DNA from: RGIG2945 sp045540355 | Lineage (GTDB): Bacteria > Bacillota > Clostridia > Oscillospirales > Acutalibacteraceae | Direction of reading: 5' to 3' | NCBI GenBank assembly: GCA_045540355.1 | Contig: JAZQHB010000082.1 | Span: forward strand, 1-64,000 | Length of the DNA stretch: 64,000 nucleotides | In this document: positions 1-9,700 of the stretch, piece by piece | Position numbering within the stretch: the stretch's first letter is position 1 | Layout of the letters: the number at the start of each line of letters is the position of its first letter | Program-made: the position numbers and the translations under genes | The notes under the pieces: generated by a model | What the model saw: only the letters and a program-made list of their open reading frames with translations | Database searches by the model: none | Told to the model about the DNA's origin: nothing

Positions 1-46
1 AATCTATAACGAGTGCCGGAAGCTCATCAAATTCTTCGCGTTTCAA
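1..46 (-). CDS. 5' end of an unidentified gene, cut by the window edge
   Basis: A TTG codon at 46-44 follows a GGAGGTG ribosome-binding site at about 51-57 and opens a frame of 15 codons to the window edge. The N-terminus reads MKREEFDELPALVID. It is too short to assign to a family. It may be part of the same transcription direction as the radA cluster but is separated from it by about 175 bases. Confidence 0.5.
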   Translation of the reverse strand, partial: MKREEFDELPALVID

Positions 47-221
47 AATAACACCTCCAAAATAAATATAAAGTAAATTTAACTAAAACAGTAAAAATAA
101 TAGCATTATCAACGGAGTACAGGCGATTTTACCCTTAAACCACCTACCCGAGTTATACAAAATATTTCTTTTGTATAATTAGCTATATATATGTTTGATA
201 AGTAACCTTATCCTTTCTTGG
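47..221. other. AT-rich intergenic region with one inverted repeat
   Basis: There is no credible coding frame here. A 10-bp perfect inverted repeat (153-162 with 169-178, six-base loop) lies downstream of the DUF6873 gene. It has no following T-run on the minus strand, so it is only a weak terminator candidate. The rest is AT-rich leader for the gene starting at 46. Confidence 0.4.
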
Positions 222-950
222 CTATACCATCAACGGAATTATTCCGCCAATATCAGTTATCTGCTCATTACTTAATTCTATAACATCAACAAAATGATTT
301 TTAAGAAAAGCTTTGATGTTGTTTGCATCTGCGTGTGTATTAAGCTTACCAATAACACCCAGATTATTTTTATCTAATTTAACAGTAGCTCCGCCAATAA
401 AACCGTAATTAAATCCTCTTAATTTTATGTCACCTTTTTTCACTAACAAAACATCAATACTCTTAACTGCAGCATTATAAATTGATAAATCATCAGTAAT
501 TATTGCATCTGAACTGACAATACAAGTCGAACATTTAGAATAACCTTGTTTGACATTTATAACATTCAAATCAAGAGAATCAAGTATCTTCTTGCTTATT
601 GTTTTGGTGTTACATATAAGATAATCACCGACAACAGCAGCGTTTAATAACACATCGTTCGGATATTCGGCATTTTCGGATATCTCAATTTTTCGGGTTT
701 TACCGCCCCATTTGTTAATTTTTTCACAAAGTTCGTTTTGCTCAGAATCAAGAAAAAAATTACCGTTACCGCCGTCAAAAAGAAGCATATCAGCATGATT
801 TGACAAGTTCCCTAAGTTTTTATTTGATTTCAATTCAACGACATCGATACCAAGCTTTTTCAATTCTTTTATAACATCGGTATTGCCCTCTCCTATTGCA
901 ACCGTTTTCACCATGGTATCAGGCAAATTAGGATTTGATAAAAATTTCAT
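222..950 (-). CDS. DUF6873-type conserved protein with a predicted GME fold
   Basis: A 242-residue protein without signal peptide or membrane segment. The pattern resembles DUF6873, which is found in Clostridia and placed by annotation in the guanidino-group-modifying-enzyme (GME) fold. Conserved-looking elements are the Cys-containing stretch VKQGYSKCSTCIV near residue 135, the IITDD motif just after it, and the GFIGGA loop near residue 185. No function is known to me. I chose the ATG at 950 because it overlaps the radA stop codon (TGATG) and has AGGAG ten bases upstream; a TTG one codon earlier is also open. Translational coupling puts it in an operon with radA and cwlD. Confidence 0.75.
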   Translation of the reverse strand: MKFLSNPNLPDTMVKTVAIGEGNTDVIKELKKLGIDVVELKSNKNLGNLSNHADMLLFDGGNGNFFLDSEQNELCEKINKWGGKTRKIEISENAEYPNDVLLNAAVVGDYLICNTKTISKKILDSLDLNVINVKQGYSKCSTCIVSSDAIITDDLSIYNAAVKSIDVLLVKKGDIKLRGFNYGFIGGATVKLDKNNLGVIGKLNTHADANNIKAFLKNHFVDVIELSNEQITDIGGIIPLMV

Positions 951-2317
951 CAAAGTATAACTCCTATCGCATCTCTTACCGTTCTTACTGCAATAACCTC
1001 AATGCTTTTTTTGACATTATCAGATATTTTGCGATAATTTTGTGCAGGAATAATACATCTCTTAAAACCAAGTCTTGATGCTTCCAGCAGGCGTTGATCG
1101 CAATGATTTACGCCTCTTATCTCCCCTGTCAAGCCAACTTCACCAAAAGCAAGAATATCCTCAGGCACAACGATATCCTTCAGACTGGAAACCAATGATA
1201 TTGCAACCGGTAAATCGGTTGCCGGTTCATCAAGTTTGAGACCGCCTACAACATTGATATATGCGTCCATATTGCCGAAAAAGTAGCCTGAACGCTTTTC
1301 CAAAACCGCAAGAAGCATCGCCATTCGCGAATAGTCAAAGCCTGTTGCCATTCTTCTCGGATTACCGAAACCTGTAGGTGCCACCAAGCCTTGAACTTCA
1401 GCAAGTATTGGTCTTGAGCCCTCCATTGCACAAGCTATGCAAGTTCCCGATGTATTTTGAGGTCTGCCTGAAATTAACATCTGTGAGGGATTTTCAATCT
1501 CAGATAATCCCGTATCAAGCATATCGAACACACCGATTTCATTAGTTGAGCCGTATCTGTTTTTAACAGCACGAAGTATTCTGTAGGAGAGATTTCTGTC
1601 ACCTTCAAAATATAAAACACAATCAACAATGTGTTCAAGTACTTTAGGACCCGCGATGTTGCCGTCCTTATTAACATGACCAACAATTATAATAGGTATT
1701 TCCAGTGATTTTGCAGCTCTCATCAATACATTTGTGCATTCTCTGACCTGAGCAACACTACCCGGTGACGATGAAAGCTCGGTAAAATTCATAGTCTGAA
1801 TGGAGTCAACTATTACAAGGTCAGGTTTATTCATCCTGACATATTCACAAATTCCCTGAACATCAGTTTCACACATTACAGATAATTTATCCGATGATAC
1901 GGAAAGCCTGTCAGCTCTCAATTTAATCTGGTGAGCTGATTCCTCACCCGAAACATATAAAACTTCAAGCTCTCTGCCGAGATATTCGCAAATTTGCAGA
2001 AGAATTGTTGATTTACCTATTCCGGGGTCACCGCTTAAAAGTATAAGAGAACCCTTGACTATTCCTCCGCCAAGAACTCTGTCTAGCTCTTTCATACCGG
2101 TTTTATATCTGAGTTCAACATCAGATTTAACACGAGAAATCTGCGTTGCAGAAGCAAATGACGATGTTGTTTTATATGTTGTTTTTTCGGTTCTGACCTG
2201 AACAACCTCTTCTGTCATAGTGTCCCATTCTCTGCAACCAGGACATTGACCGTACCATTTTGAAGTAACATATCCGCATTGATTGCAAACAAATTGGGAT
2301 TTAGATTTTTGAGCCAT
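950..2317 (-). CDS. radA: DNA repair protein RadA
   Basis: A 455-residue RecA-like ATPase that promotes branch migration and processing of recombination intermediates. The order of parts is complete: a four-Cys zinc finger (C11, C14, C25, C28), Walker A GDPGIGKST near residue 95, the RadA-specific KNRYGS motif near residue 253, and a C-terminal Lon-protease-like domain with GGLKLDEP. Length is normal for the family. The start ATG has GGAGG encoded in the last codons of the preceding cwlD gene, with one base between the two genes, so the two are probably translated in a coupled way. DUF6873 follows with an overlapping start. Confidence 0.97.
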   Translation of the reverse strand: MAQKSKSQFVCNQCGYVTSKWYGQCPGCREWDTMTEEVVQVRTEKTTYKTTSSFASATQISRVKSDVELRYKTGMKELDRVLGGGIVKGSLILLSGDPGIGKSTILLQICEYLGRELEVLYVSGEESAHQIKLRADRLSVSSDKLSVMCETDVQGICEYVRMNKPDLVIVDSIQTMNFTELSSSPGSVAQVRECTNVLMRAAKSLEIPIIIVGHVNKDGNIAGPKVLEHIVDCVLYFEGDRNLSYRILRAVKNRYGSTNEIGVFDMLDTGLSEIENPSQMLISGRPQNTSGTCIACAMEGSRPILAEVQGLVAPTGFGNPRRMATGFDYSRMAMLLAVLEKRSGYFFGNMDAYINVVGGLKLDEPATDLPVAISLVSSLKDIVVPEDILAFGEVGLTGEIRGVNHCDQRLLEASRLGFKRCIIPAQNYRKISDNVKKSIEVIAVRTVRDAIGVIL

Positions 2318-2318
2318 T

Positions 2319-3017
2319 TTAAGCCTCCAAATATTTTAAAATTCCGCAAAAGATTGCGAAAGCAATTTTATTCTGATAATCATCAGTTTTCAGTAATTCT
2401 GCTTCTTGCAGATTAGATAAAAAACCGCATTCGACCATAATTGCAACTGATTCTGCATGATATAAAAGATAAATATCTGTTCCCGTTTTCTTTGCAATGC
2501 GGTTATTCTGCGGTTGTAGTAATTCAACTATCTGATTTTGCATAGTTTCTGCAAAATCTAAACTTAAGGGATTGTTTGGTGAATAAAACACCTGGGCACC
2601 CTTATATTTTGACTGTGTGAAATAATTCTGATGTATGCTCAAAAAAAGAGCCTGAGGGTTATCTTCAATGATTTTCAATCTGTTTTTTGTGTCAGATATT
2701 TTCTTTTGCCTTATAGAATCAGCGGACTCATCTGCAAGAGAATTCTCATCAGTTCTTGTCATAATATAATCAACTGAATGTAATTCACACAGAATTGCGA
2801 CTTTCTTAGCGATTGACAGATTTATATCTTTTTCAAGAACACCATCAGATGTTTGTGTTCCGCCATCTATTCCGCCGTGTCCCGCATCTATAATTACTAA
2901 AGCTTTTTCGTTCAACTGAGAATTGACCGCACGGTCATTTCGCTCGTATGTAAGAAAAAAAGCTGAAAGGACAACCGAAAATATCAGTATGAATGAAATT
3001 ATTTTTATTCGATTCAT
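2319..3017 (-). CDS. cwlD: N-acetylmuramoyl-L-alanine amidase, CwlD type
   Basis: A 232-residue Amidase_3 protein with an N-terminal membrane anchor or signal (about residues 5-23). Zinc-site residues of the family are visible: His47 in IDAGHGG, Glu62 in LEKDINLS, His in LSIHQN, and the catalytic Glu in VECGFLSN near residue 195. Size and anchor match CwlD, which with PdaA makes muramic delta-lactam in the spore cortex. The cwlD role is inferred from size and a sporulating host; a general amidase is possible. It lies between degV and radA. Its ribosome-binding site sits inside an imperfect hairpin (3024-3054). Confidence 0.82.
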   Translation of the reverse strand: MNRIKIISFILIFSVVLSAFFLTYERNDRAVNSQLNEKALVIIDAGHGGIDGGTQTSDGVLEKDINLSIAKKVAILCELHSVDYIMTRTDENSLADESADSIRQKKISDTKNRLKIIEDNPQALFLSIHQNYFTQSKYKGAQVFYSPNNPLSLDFAETMQNQIVELLQPQNNRIAKKTGTDIYLLYHAESVAIMVECGFLSNLQEAELLKTDDYQNKIAFAIFCGILKYLEA

Positions 3018-3023
3018 TTTATC

Positions 3024-3054
3024 ATCTCCCCTACATTATTATGTAGAAAGAGAT
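3024..3054 (-). promoter_or_regulatory. Hairpin covering the cwlD ribosome-binding site
   Basis: ATCTC (3024-3028) pairs with GAGAT (3050-3054) and CTACAT (3031-3036) with ATGTAG (3041-3046), leaving a four-base loop and a small internal loop. On the minus strand the 3' arm contains the GGGGAGAT just upstream of the cwlD start, so folding would hide the ribosome-binding site. This could uncouple cwlD translation from degV; the regulatory role is inference. Confidence 0.4.
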
Positions 3055-3062
3055 AAAAAATG

Positions 3063-3917
3063 TTAGTCTTCGGTTTTCATAACATAGGCAAAACCTATGC
3101 CGTTTGTTCCGAGGTGAGTACCGATAACACCGTTTACGGGCAACAATTTGGGATTGAATTTTTCCAAAAACGGATAAAGCTCCATTGTTTCCTTCATAAA
3201 TTGAATACCCAAATCTCTGTTTGAAGAATACACGAAATAAAACGGATAGTTTTCGTCAGGTAAGTGTGACTCAAACCTCTTATATACGAGCTTTTTACCC
3301 GCTTCACGACCCATGGCTTTGCCCATCATTTTAATTATTTTATCTTCCAGAACAATAATAGGTTTAATTCTGAGGGTGTTACCTACCGCCGCAAGGCTCG
3401 GTGGGATTCTACCTCCTTTACGAAGGTATGTCAATGTGTCAATCATTCCGTTCACAGTAATACGGTCACGGAGCACTTCAAGCTCGGAAATTATATCTTC
3501 AACTTTATAACCAAGCTTTCTGAATTTAATTGCTTGTTCTGTTAATATTCTCTGCCCTCCGATAGCTTGGTGCGAATCAAGAACAAAAATTCTGTCATAG
3601 TCACACAATTCTTTAGCTATGTTTACAGCACTGAGTATACCGCTCAAACCACTTGAAAGCGTAATTACGAGCACATCATCATTATTTGATTTTGCTTCTT
3701 TGAAATATTTTAAATACAAATCAGGAGACGGCTGACTTGTTGTAGGCAATTCGTCGGAAACAGAAAGCTTTTGGTAAAAAAGCTCAAAATCCTCAAGAGT
3801 TTCCTGAGGGCAGTTACCATCCTGAAATTCAATGTTTATCGGAACAATATAAACACCTAAGTTTTTAGCCTCTGCATTTGTTATATCTGATGCAGAATCA
3901 GTAATAATTTGAATCAT
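3063..3917 (-). CDS. DegV family fatty-acid-binding protein
   Basis: A 284-residue cytosolic protein starting MIQIITDSASD, the typical N-terminus of DegV (FakB-like) proteins, which bind a fatty acid and present it to a FakA kinase. Family features are TDSASD at residues 6-11, TSQPSP near residue 63, the VITLSSGLSG loop near 90, LDS near 117 and LTYLRKGGRI near 160. Clostridia usually carry several paralogues, so the fatty acid bound cannot be told. The ATG at 3917 is preferred because GGAGG lies six bases upstream; a TTG four codons earlier overlaps that site. A fakA gene is not in the window. Confidence 0.93.
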   Translation of the reverse strand: MIQIITDSASDITNAEAKNLGVYIVPINIEFQDGNCPQETLEDFELFYQKLSVSDELPTTSQPSPDLYLKYFKEAKSNNDDVLVITLSSGLSGILSAVNIAKELCDYDRIFVLDSHQAIGGQRILTEQAIKFRKLGYKVEDIISELEVLRDRITVNGMIDTLTYLRKGGRIPPSLAAVGNTLRIKPIIVLEDKIIKMMGKAMGREAGKKLVYKRFESHLPDENYPFYFVYSSNRDLGIQFMKETMELYPFLEKFNPKLLPVNGVIGTHLGTNGIGFAYVMKTED

Positions 3918-4011
3918 TTTAACCTCCAATGTGCAAAATCATGTTTAAATTCAATGATGAATGAAAAAATAATATCAAATACAATTAAAAAAATCTAATC
4001 GAGGTGAAATC

Positions 4012-4365
4012 TTGAAAAAAACTTCACTGAAATTATTAGGCGGTATGGTCATAGGACTTATAAACAGTCTGCTTGGTGCCGGTGGCGGTATGATTGCCGT
4101 ACCACTTCTGAAAAAGACTTCAATGAATCAGACACAAGCACAAGCAAGCGCAATCGCAATAATATTACCTCTGACCGTAGCAAGTATTATCGGTTACTAT
4201 ATGACCGGCAATATTAACATCAAAGATAGTTTCGAGTATCTTGTTCCGGGGGTTATCGGTGCAATATGCGGAGCCTTACTACTCCCGAAAATACCAATAA
4301 AAATACTAAAAAAGATATTTGCCGGATTTATGATTTGGGCCGGAATAAGGATGATGCTGAAATGA
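4012..4365 (+). CDS. TauE/SafE-family half-permease, first subunit
   Basis: A 117-residue membrane protein with about four hydrophobic segments. It has the TSUP (TauE/SafE) signature near the N-terminus, LINSLLGAGGGMIAVPLL, and ends at a half-repeat boundary. Full-length members have about eight segments built from two such repeats. It starts with TTG at 4012 after GAGGTG. The ATG of a second, similar half-permease overlaps its stop codon (ATGA at 4362-4365), so the two are probably made together and combine into one transporter. Substrate is unknown; family members move sulfite, sulfoacetate or other organic anions. Confidence 0.85.
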   Translation: MKKTSLKLLGGMVIGLINSLLGAGGGMIAVPLLKKTSMNQTQAQASAIAIILPLTVASIIGYYMTGNINIKDSFEYLVPGVIGAICGALLLPKIPIKILKKIFAGFMIWAGIRMMLK

Positions 4366-4745
4366 ATATACTGAATATTATCGCAGGGTTTTTATCAGGT
4401 GTTGCCGGAGCTATGGGTCTCGGCGGTGGCGGAGTTTTGGTGCTCTACCTTACGCTTTACCTGAACTTACCTCAATTAAAAGCTCAGGGAATAAACCTGG
4501 TATTTTTCGTGCCGTGTGCAATTGTTGCAATAATACTTCATTCCAAGAAAAAACTGATAGATTGGAAGAAAACTACCCCGATAATATTAGGTGGAGTATT
4601 AGGAGTTTTATCAGGAATGCTCCTTGTGAATGTAATAAGGACAAATTTATTGTCAAAGCTCTTTGCCGGACTTCTTATTATTATGGGCGTCCGTGAGTTC
4701 TTCAGCCGTGATTCAACTGATAATCAAGATAAGATTGCAAAATAA
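4362..4745 (+). CDS. TauE/SafE-family half-permease, second subunit
   Basis: A 127-residue membrane protein with the same repeat start as its upstream partner (FLSGVAGAMGLGGGGVLV at residues 10-27) and about four hydrophobic segments. The start ATG overlaps the stop of the first half-permease, which implies translational coupling and a heteromeric transporter. The C-terminal 15 residues are hydrophilic. The last 44 bases overlap the 3' end of ruvX on the opposite strand, so both genes code there in antiparallel frames. Substrate unknown. Confidence 0.85.
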   Translation: MNILNIIAGFLSGVAGAMGLGGGGVLVLYLTLYLNLPQLKAQGINLVFFVPCAIVAIILHSKKKLIDWKKTTPIILGGVLGVLSGMLLVNVIRTNLLSKLFAGLLIIMGVREFFSRDSTDNQDKIAK

Positions 4746-5121
4746 CAACAGCAGCTTGTGCATCAACATTTTCCTTACGCTTCTTCCCTCTTAAATTAAC
4801 TTCGTTGAAAGATTGGTGTGCGGAAACAGTCGAAAGCCTTTCATCCCATAAAACTATTTTAATATCTGTTTTTTCTTCTAAAACTGAAACTAATTCTTTG
4901 CATTTATCTGAACGAAATCCCTCGCTACCGTCCATATTTTTAGGATTGCCTACGACAAGCAGTTCAGCTTTACACACTTTCGCTTCTGAAACAATATCGT
5001 CAGCAACCTTTTCCATGTTATATGCCTTGATAACTGTCTTCGGAAAAGCCATCATACCCAAGGCATCTGAAACCGCAATACCTGTTCTTGTATCGCCATA
5101 ATCAACAGACATTATTACCAT
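4702..5121 (-). CDS. ruvX: RuvX/YqgF family putative pre-16S rRNA nuclease
   Basis: A 139-residue RNase H-fold protein of the YqgF family, implicated in maturing the 16S rRNA 5' end and once thought to be a Holliday junction resolvase. The first catalytic Asp lies in MSVDYGDTRTGIAVSD, followed by LLVVGNPKNMDGSEG and WDERLST, with a final conserved Asp in the ENVDAQAA stretch. Its start overlaps the pyrD stop (TGATG), which ties it to the pyr unit. Its 3' end overlaps the convergent half-permease gene by 44 bases. Confidence 0.92.
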   Translation of the reverse strand: MVIMSVDYGDTRTGIAVSDALGMMAFPKTVIKAYNMEKVADDIVSEAKVCKAELLVVGNPKNMDGSEGFRSDKCKELVSVLEEKTDIKIVLWDERLSTVSAHQSFNEVNLRGKKRKENVDAQAAVVILQSYLDYQLNHG

Positions 5122-6032
5122 CAGTAAGATTCTACCTTTCCGACAATATCGTTTATGCTTGCGATATTTTTATCATCAAGGTATTTGTTCATGCCATCAA
5201 TAACCTTGAGTGGTACAAAAGCATCGGTGAAGTTAGCTGTACCAATCTGAATTGCAGACGCACCTGCAAGCATCATTTCTATTGCATCTTGCCAAGTTGA
5301 AATACCACCCATACCGACAACGGGAATGCTAACCGCATTTGCGGTCTGCCAAACCATTCTCAGTGCTACAGGGAAAACCGCAGGACCTGACATACCGCCG
5401 GTATTATTTCTGAGAATCGGTCTGCGTGTATTTATATCAATCCTCATACCTGTAAGCGTGTTGATAAGTGATACTGCATCAGCACCTGAAGCTTCTGCTG
5501 CTTTTGCAATTTCTGTAATATCTGTGACATTGGGTGTAAGCTTAACCATAAGCGGTTTGTTAGTTGATTTTCTGACCGCAGTCACAACTTCCGACAATAA
5601 AGCTGTTGAGGTGCCGAAAGAAACACCACCCTGTTTAACATTCGGACAAGATACATTCAATTCAATCATATCAACATCTGTATCGTTAAGCTTTGCACAG
5701 CATTCGCAATAATCTGTAATAGTGCTGCCCGCAATATTTGCAATAACAGTTATATCTTTGGTCTTAAGCCAAGGCAAATCTTTTTCAATAAAAGCATCAA
5801 CACCCGGATTCTGCAACCCGACGCTGTTGATTATACCCATGGGAGTTTCTGTAATTCTCGGAGGAGGATTACCTAACCTCTTGTAAAGTGTTGTGCCTTT
5901 ACAAGAGATACCGCCAAGCTTTGATATATCGTAAAGCTCATCATACTCTCTGCCGAAGCCAAAAGTACCTGAAGCAGTTATAACAGGATTTTTAAAATCA
6001 ACACCTGCAATTTTTACTCTTAAATCAGCCAT
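5121..6032 (-). CDS. pyrD: Dihydroorotate dehydrogenase B (NAD+), catalytic subunit
   Basis: A 303-residue class 1B FMN enzyme that oxidises dihydroorotate to orotate, the fourth step of UMP synthesis. It has ASGTFGFG near residue 21, NSVGLQNPG near 68, the catalytic Cys in ELNVSCPN near 130, and the FMN phosphate loop GMGGIS near 240. It works with PyrK, which passes electrons to NAD+, an arrangement common in anaerobic Bacillota. It starts eight bases before the end of pyrK and ends on the ruvX start. All catalytic residues that I can check are present. Confidence 0.97.
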   Translation of the reverse strand: MADLRVKIAGVDFKNPVITASGTFGFGREYDELYDISKLGGISCKGTTLYKRLGNPPPRITETPMGIINSVGLQNPGVDAFIEKDLPWLKTKDITVIANIAGSTITDYCECCAKLNDTDVDMIELNVSCPNVKQGGVSFGTSTALLSEVVTAVRKSTNKPLMVKLTPNVTDITEIAKAAEASGADAVSLINTLTGMRIDINTRRPILRNNTGGMSGPAVFPVALRMVWQTANAVSIPVVGMGGISTWQDAIEMMLAGASAIQIGTANFTDAFVPLKVIDGMNKYLDDKNIASINDIVGKVESY

Positions 6033-6777
6033 CGAAACTTACCTCCGTTGCATTAAATACAGGACCATGCTTGCAGACATGGAAATAATCCTCTTCCCCG
6101 TTTTTCTTGACCTTGCAAGCACATGAAAGACAAGCACCGATACCGCAACCCATTCTTTCTTCCATCGAAACAAAACAAAGTTTGTTGTTATCCTCAGCCA
6201 TTTTTGCAATAGCTTTTAACATTGGTATCGGACCGCAAGCAAAAACAACATCAATATCAGCAATTATGTCTTTTAAAATGTCAGTAACATATCCTTTTGT
6301 ACCGACTGAGCCGTCCTCTGTTGCAACTTGAACTTCAGCATCAAAAGCGTCACTTAAAATTACATTATCAGCACCTCTGAAGCCAAGGATTACTTGTTTC
6401 TCACCCTTATAATCGAGACATGACTGCAACATCGGAGGAACACCTATACCGCCGCCTATAAACACAGCCTTGCCCTTTTCAGACAAATCAAATCCATTTC
6501 CTAAGGGTCCTAAGATGTTGATCAGTTCACCTTCATTTCTCTGTGAAAGCCAGAGAGTTCCTTCGCCCTTTGCCTGATAAACAATAGTTAATGTAGTATC
6601 AGTAATCCGACAAATTGATATAGGTCTGCGAAGTACCTTTTCACCGCAAGCAATGTTCAGAAATTGACCGGCTTTTGCCATTTCTGCAAGCTCAGGACAT
6701 TCAAAAACAGTTTCGAAAATTCCGTCTGCTAATTTCTTATTAGAAATAATTTTGAAATCTTTTTGTATATAACTCAT
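6025..6777 (-). CDS. pyrK: Dihydroorotate dehydrogenase B, electron-transfer subunit
   Basis: A 250-residue FAD and [2Fe-2S] protein. It has the FAD motif RRPISI near residue 50, the nucleotide loop GGGIGVPP near 108, a CGP motif near 179, and four cysteines in the cluster-binding region that begins ERMGCGIGACLSCAC and ends with HVC. Its ATG overlaps the carB stop (TAATG at 6775-6779) and its end overlaps pyrD by eight bases, so the three genes are coupled. Length and residues are normal, which contrasts with the degenerate carA/carB just upstream. Confidence 0.96.
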   Translation of the reverse strand: MSYIQKDFKIISNKKLADGIFETVFECPELAEMAKAGQFLNIACGEKVLRRPISICRITDTTLTIVYQAKGEGTLWLSQRNEGELINILGPLGNGFDLSEKGKAVFIGGGIGVPPMLQSCLDYKGEKQVILGFRGADNVILSDAFDAEVQVATEDGSVGTKGYVTDILKDIIADIDVVFACGPIPMLKAIAKMAEDNNKLCFVSMEERMGCGIGACLSCACKVKKNGEEDYFHVCKHGPVFNATEVSFDG

Positions 6778-9700
6778 TAAACTTCCTCCGATTTGCCTGA
6801 AGCAACATTAACAGGCTCAATATCTTCTATAGATTTATTATTGGTAAGACACCTTACAAAAACTTCTGCACTATCAACAGTTGTAAATACGGGTATGTGT
6901 TTTTTTAGTGCCTGGCGTCTGATTAAAGTATCATCAGTGAGATTTTCTTCTTTTTTGCCCGATGTTGATATAACATAAGCGAGAAGATTATTATTAACAA
7001 GATCCATTGTATTCGGTGTACCTTCGTGGATTTTTCTTACCGCGTTGGTAGGTACCATATTAAAATTCAACATTCTTGCAGTACCTGCAGTTGCGTGTAA
7101 TCTAAAACCAAGTTGTGAAAATTTATCAGCAACTGAAATTAAATCCTGCTTGTCAGAGTCTGTTACAGTCAGCAAAACATTACCCGACCGCTTCACTCTC
7201 ATTCCTGCCGATGTTACTGCTTTTAAAAGCGCATCATCAAAAGTATCTGCAAGTGCCAAAACCTCACCCGTCGATTTCATTTTTAAACCCAACTGAGTGT
7301 CGGCTCCCTCAAGTTTATCAAAGCTGAAAACCGGTACACGAACGGCAACCATTCCGTTTTTATATCTGATTCCTGTACCGCAACCTATATCAGATAACTT
7401 TTCTCCAAGCATACACCTTACAGCAATTTCTACCGTATTTACTCCAGTAGTTTTTGATGTGTGAGGAATTGCTCTTGCATTGTTATTAGTTAAACCGATA
7501 ACATAGATGAAGTTATCGTATATACTTAGCTGCAAACCAAGTAATCCTTTTAAATTCAACTCGGTTGCAATTTTTTTTGCAATCAGATAGATTTCATCAT
7601 AATGTTTATCAAGTAAAGACAATGGCGGGCATATTGAAATGGCGTCACCGTAATGAACATCAGCTTTTTCAATATGCTCGGTTACACCGGGAATCAAAAC
7701 ATCATCAGAATCGGAGATGATATCTGCCTGAAGAACCTTTCCGAGTGTCCTCTGCCCTACACTATGTCGTATATTAAGTTTATCAAGAAGTTCTGCAAGC
7801 CTTTCTTTACTACCGATAACCTGCATGATTTTCTTATTTAAACCGAGAACATTATACTCGTTATCAAGTAATTTATTTGTAATTTGAAAAAATCTTGAGC
7901 CTGAAAACTGTGTGAATATTGCAGTCGGTTTTTCAGATGCGATAAGGTTTTCAATATCCGAATCAATAGCGGGATCAAAAAATAATCTGTCTGAAAACTC
8001 GTAAGATGTAGAAACTGCATCAGGATTGTTGTTCAAAAATAATGATTTATAACTCGATTTCTTGATTTGCTTCAAAACATGAATATTGCAATAATCATGC
8101 TCATTACCGTAACCGACAACAGACGGTCCTGAGCCGATCACAAGAATCTTTTCACGATTATCTTGTTTTTCAAGAATCTCAGCTTCGTTATCGTCATCAA
8201 ATGCGGAATAGAAATACGGATTCTCTGCATCAAACTCAGCTGCACAAGTATCAACCATTTTATAACATGAACCGAGAGTTTTTTCGATAGATTTACCACT
8301 TAATCTTTCAACCGCCGTATCGGTAAATCCCATGCTTTTTGCTCTGTAATAAGTGTCAGCATTACAATTTTTCGATATTTCTTTTTCCATATCAGAAATG
8401 TTCTTAAGTTTTGACAGAAAGCAAAAATCAATTGAAGTAAGTCCGTAAATCCTATCAAAAGAAATTCCTCTTGATATCGCTTCATAAACCATAAAAATTC
8501 GCTCATTTGAGGAAAATTTGATTTCTTCTAAAAGCTTATCATCTGAAACACTCTTTAGTCGGGGTAACGAAGGTGTATCTAAAGTAGAATCTATCGAGCA
8601 GATTCCCTTCATAAAAGCCAACTCAAAGCTTGTACCTATAGAAAGTGTCTGACCCGTAGCTTGCATTGAAACACCGAGCTGACGATTGACATCAGCGAAG
8701 TTTTCAAAAGACCATTTAGGAAATTTAACGGCACAATAATCAATCGCGGGCTCCGAACAAGCTGTCGTACAGTTTGTAATTTCATTTTTTATTTGGTCGA
8801 GAGTAAGACCGATTGCAACTTTTGCTGCGACAAAAGGAATCGGATAGCCTGTTGCTTTTGAAACAAGCGCCGAAGAACGACCTAAGCCGAGTGATACGCC
8901 GATTACCGCAAACTCAGTACCGTCAGGTTTTAGTGCAAAACGAACATTACAACTACCCACAACATCCAAAGAAGAAATTATATTCAAAGCTGATGCTCTG
9001 AGCATTTTAGCCTCACTATCAGTTAGAGTCTGTGCCGGTATAACAATTATACTGTCACCTGTATGAATACCAACCGGGTCAATATTTTCAAGACTCGATA
9101 CACTGATACAGTTACCTTTACAATCGCGAATTACTTCAAACTCAATCTCTTTCCAACCGGAAATGCATTTTTCAATCATAACCTGGTGTATAAGAGAAAT
9201 ACCGAGACCTTTTTCGGTACTCTCGATAAGCTCTTCTTCGTTGTAACAGAAATCAGCAAAAGTACCGCCCAATTTATAAGCCGGTCTGACAATAACCGGT
9301 AAGCCTATTTCATTGGCAAAATCAATTGCAGCGGAAGTCTTGTTGACAACTTTTGCCGCAACAACATTCTCACCGATTTTAGTCATAGTCTTTTTAAAAG
9401 AAAGTCTGTCCTGAACACTTGTGATTGCTTTCGGATCTAATCCTAAAAGCTCAACATTGTTTTTCTTTAAAAAACCGTTTTGAGCAAGTTCAACTGCAAT
9501 TTCCAACGCTTCAAGACTGCCTACAGTCGCAAGAAGTCCGTCGGGTTTTTCAGCAATAATAATCTTCTTTATCATATCTGCAGACAAAGGCTCGATATAA
9601 ACTGAATCTGCATAATCTGTATCAGTACTGACAGAAACCGGATTTGAGTTCACAAGAACAGTTTGCTTGCCTTCTTGCTTCAAAGCTCTGCAAGCACTTA

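Noticed and set aside
153..178. Terminator of the radA-DUF6873 cluster
   Set aside because: The inverted repeat is AT-only in most pairs and is not followed by a T-run on the transcribed strand; too weak to call.
5326..5712. Long open frame on the strand opposite pyrD, and similar frames opposite carB, pyrF, spoIVA and parC
   Set aside because: They are fully contained in well-recognised genes, lack ribosome-binding sites and resemble no protein family; they follow from the codon pattern of the real gene.
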